Shown here: positions 13,716 to 15,529 of the stretch, one piece after another | How the letters are laid out: each line of letters begins with the position of its first letter | How positions within the stretch are numbered: the first letter of the stretch is position 1 | Origin: an uncultured Oscillospiraceae bacterium | GTDB taxonomy: Bacteria > Bacillota > Clostridia > Oscillospirales > Acutalibacteraceae | Direction: 5' to 3' | Assembly (NCBI GenBank): GCA_959596515.1 | Contig: CAUFXR010000066.1 | Location: 1 to 15,529, forward strand | DNA length: 15,529 nt | Program-made: the position numbers and the translations under genes | The notes under the pieces: model-generated | What the model was told of the DNA's origin: nothing | Database searches by the model: none | Seen by the model: only the letters and a program-made list of their open reading frames with translations

Positions 13716-15389
13716 ATGGCGTTTTATTCACAGGGGGCAGAGAGATTTAAACCTAGAAAAAGAACCTTTTACTGGGCGAAATATCTCAGGAAATCCACCG
13801 AAGAAGATCTTAGTCGTAGCATCCGAAATCAAGACGTGGTGCTCGACGGGGTCATGGAACGGATGATAGCGCAAGACACAGAAAATGAGTACCTATTTTA
13901 CGCTACGTTCCAGGATGAGGATTATACCGGCACAGATTCTGACCGTCCTCAGTTCAAACGTCTGCTTCGGGCTTTAGCCAGCGGAAAAGTCAACATGCTT
14001 TTGGTCACTGACCTTTCCCGGCTTTCCCGCAACATTTCCGAATCCATGCAGTATGTTCAGGGATTATTCGTAGCCCTCGATATTCGGTTTATCTCCGTGC
14101 AGCTTCCGGCGTTAGACAGCTTTTTGGAACCGGAAAAAATTTACAGCCTGGAGGTCCCCATGCAAAGCATGCTCAACGAAAGGCATTGCGCGGAAACTTC
14201 CTTTAAAGTGCGCCGTACTTTTAACCGGCTCCGCGAGCAAGGAAAATTCATCGGGGCGTTCCCGGCTTATGGTTGGAAAAAAGACCCAATGGACCATCAT
14301 AAACTACTGCTGGATCAGGAAGCGGCGCAAATTTTACACAGGATGAAAGACTGGATTTTGGAAGGCTACACCCCTCCCGAGGTTGCCAAAATGCTAAACC
14401 TTCGCGGAATCCCAAACCCAACAGCTTATAAGGCGAACCATGGACTGAAATTTTCTCCCGGGTGCAGGCAGCCTTCTACGCTATGGACATCTAGAACCGT
14501 TCGATATCTTATGACCCGTCCGGAAAACACCGGCACATTAATTCAAGGCCGTTATCGGATAAAAAGCTATAAAATTCACCAGCAAATTAAAACGCCTCCG
14601 GAGGAGTGGTTTGTCTCAGAGCATGGAATTCCTGCGATTTTTTCCAACGAGGAACAGGAATTAATTGCAGCCATCCTGAATCGAAGCACCCGTGTTTCTC
14701 CGACCAGTCAAGGGAAAAACGTTTCCTTGTTTTCTGGATTTTTAAAATGTCCGGATTGTGGGAAAGCCATAGTCCAAAAAAAAGTAAAAAAGTATATCTA
14801 CTATATCTGCAGTTCCTATAAAAACTACGGCTCTGATTGCTGTACCAGTCATCGGATTCGTCACGAAGCGTTGGAATCCGCCGTGCTGGCCGCAATTCAA
14901 TTGCAACTTTCCCTGTTTGTGGAAAAAAACGAAGCACTCCGCTTGCTCCGACAAACACCAAGTGATGAAGCGCGGATTCAAAGTTATGAGTCGTTGTACA
15001 AGGCTCATTTAAAAGAGCAGGAGGAAATCCGTTGTTTTAAACGCTATCTTTATGAGGATTGGAAAAAAGGAAATTTAACTCAAGAAGAATATCAAAGTCT
15101 GAAAAAGCATTATACAACCCGAGAAACTCAATTGAAACAAATGCTTCTAACCCTTCAAAAGGAACAAGCAGAAAGTCATGCTCTGCACCCCGAAAGCGAT
15201 CCGCTCATCGCAGCTTTTATCAAAACCGGAACCATTACAAATCTTACCCGGGAAATCTTAACGGCATTAGTGGATAAAATCTTCATTCATGAACACGGCT
15301 TCGTCACTATTCGGTTTTGTTTTGCCGACGAGTATCAAAAGGAAATCGATCATTCATTAGAAAATTCGCAGAAGCAAAAACAAATATAG
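13716..15389 (+). CDS. Large serine recombinase (site-specific integrase/excisionase)
   Basis: 557 residues, the usual size for large serine recombinases. The start is ATG 13716 with GAGGTGAG upstream; the open frame extends to 13545, but that part overlaps the 86-codon gene. Resolvase domain (about 19-165): catalytic Ser27 in 'YLRKSTEED', 'DEDYTGTDSDRPQF' (67-80) and 'TDLSRLSRN' with Arg102 and Arg105. The recombinase domain (about 175-300) has 'RLREQGKFIGAFPAYGW' and 'LNLRGIPNP'. A zinc ribbon follows (Cys345, 348, 365, 375/376), then a long coiled-coil stretch (about 400-490) of the kind that controls integration versus excision. All key residues are intact, so it should be active. It lies 45 bp from the right junction and is transcribed towards it. 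Confidence 0.95.
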   Translation: MAFYSQGAERFKPRKRTFYWAKYLRKSTEEDLSRSIRNQDVVLDGVMERMIAQDTENEYLFYATFQDEDYTGTDSDRPQFKRLLRALASGKVNMLLVTDLSRLSRNISESMQYVQGLFVALDIRFISVQLPALDSFLEPEKIYSLEVPMQSMLNERHCAETSFKVRRTFNRLREQGKFIGAFPAYGWKKDPMDHHKLLLDQEAAQILHRMKDWILEGYTPPEVAKMLNLRGIPNPTAYKANHGLKFSPGCRQPSTLWTSRTVRYLMTRPENTGTLIQGRYRIKSYKIHQQIKTPPEEWFVSEHGIPAIFSNEEQELIAAILNRSTRVSPTSQGKNVSLFSGFLKCPDCGKAIVQKKVKKYIYYICSSYKNYGSDCCTSHRIRHEALESAVLAAIQLQLSLFVEKNEALRLLRQTPSDEARIQSYESLYKAHLKEQEEIRCFKRYLYEDWKKGNLTQEEYQSLKKHYTTRETQLKQMLLTLQKEQAESHALHPESDPLIAAFIKTGTITNLTREILTALVDKIFIHEHGFVTIRFCFADEYQKEIDHSLENSQKQKQI

Positions 15390-15422
15390 CATATTATCGC
15401 TCAATATAATATTTTCCCTTTT

Positions 15423-15430
15423 CGGTGCGG
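15423..15430. repeat. 8-bp direct repeat CGGTGCGG at right element boundary
   Basis: The second copy of the octamer found at 3364-3371. It is followed by C and then GCG (15432-15434), the alternative crossover core that keeps the collagen frame. The 45 bp between the recombinase stop and this point contain no terminator. Confidence 0.55.
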
Positions 15431-15434
15431 CGCG

Positions 15435-15529
15435 ACCGGGCCTACTGGTCCCACGGGCGCTGACGGCGCTACTGGCCCGACTGGACCTACTGGTCCCACA
15501 GGCGCTGACGGCGCTACTGGCCCGACTGG
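15435..15529 (+). pseudogene. 3' part of the interrupted collagen-like gene (partial at window end)
   Basis: Reading ACC GGG CCT ACT from 15435 gives T-G-P-T-G-P-T-G-A-D and so on, a continuous Gly-X-Y repeat to the window edge. There is no start codon or ribosome binding site between the recombinase stop and this frame, so it cannot be expressed alone. At DNA level a 45-bp unit encoding GATGPTGPTGPTGAD begins to repeat. The first copy, spanning the junction, lacks one GPT. The X-Y composition (GPT, GAT, GAD) matches the 5' part at 2954-3370, which has a 'GATGADG' near its end. The natural reading is that both were one gene. It is dormant rather than decayed if the element can excise. Confidence 0.85.

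Larger units (their letters stand above)
3371..15434. mobile_element. 12-kb serine-recombinase element inserted in the collagen-like gene
   Basis: The element is bounded by two halves of one collagen-like gene. The left half has a start codon but no proper end. The right half has Gly-X-Y repeats but no start. Removing 3371-15434 (12,064 bp) joins GGT GCG to ACC GGG and restores the repeat in frame. It contains a large serine recombinase and a companion protein at the right end, an outward-shielding terminator at the left end, and an eight-gene polysaccharide operon read towards the left end. No phage structural, replication or conjugation genes are present. This matches the architecture of intervening elements that excise by site-specific recombination. 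Whether excision happens, and whether it is tied to sporulation, is inference. Confidence 0.85.

Noticed and set aside
3371..15434. Prophage or integrative conjugative element
   Set aside because: No capsid, terminase, tail, lysis, replication, relaxase or type IV secretion genes are present. All cargo is glycan synthesis plus the recombination module.

Overview
The window looks like the chromosome of a spore-forming, probably gut-associated member of the Clostridia. Signs of this are the strong AAGGAGG-type ribosome binding sites, vegetative promoters of the SigA type, a Cys/Pro-rich collagen-like Gly-X-Thr surface protein of the kind found on Firmicute spores, and a clostridial large serine recombinase. 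No species call can be made from the sequence alone.

Layout. Bases 1-2750 are a chromosomal flank with sugar-phosphate genes on the minus strand: the 5' end of a possible hexokinase-like gene, an L-ribulose-5-phosphate 3-epimerase (UlaE type) and a ribulose-phosphate/allulose-6-phosphate 3-epimerase. A collagen-like gene starts at 2954 on the plus strand. It runs in Gly-X-Y repeats up to base 3370, where the repeat ends abruptly. The same kind of repeat resumes, with no start codon, at base 15435 and runs off the window. The 12,064 bp between behave as an integrated element (about 3371-15434). Its right end carries a 557-residue large serine recombinase, 45 bp from the junction, preceded by an 86-residue companion protein. 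Its left end carries a strong bidirectional terminator hairpin.

The cargo is one eight-gene minus-strand operon (12919 to 3970) with a strong SigA-type promoter (TTGACC-17 bp-TATAAT, 13240-13268). In order of transcription it holds a WecG/TagA glycosyltransferase, a WecB UDP-GlcNAc 2-epimerase, a DXD glycosyltransferase (GT32/OCH1-like), a GT4 glycosyltransferase, a Wzy-like polymerase/ligase, an F420-dehydrogenase beta-subunit-like Fe-S protein, a polysaccharide pyruvyltransferase and a Wzx-type flippase. Together they could build, decorate, export and polymerise a ManNAc-containing, possibly pyruvylated, cell-surface polysaccharide. No initiating phosphoglycosyltransferase is present, so the lipid-linked first sugar must come from elsewhere.

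Main discovery. Joining base 3370 directly to base 15435 restores an uninterrupted, in-frame Gly-X-Y reading frame (...T-G-A|T-G-P-T...). The element therefore appears to be a site-specific insertion inside a collagen-like surface-protein gene that carries surface-polysaccharide genes. This recalls known intervening elements such as skin in sigK and SPbeta in spsM, but with polysaccharide cargo in place of phage genes. It suggests a reversible or developmentally programmed switch between two surface states: collagen-like protein off and polysaccharide on when integrated, protein restored when excised.
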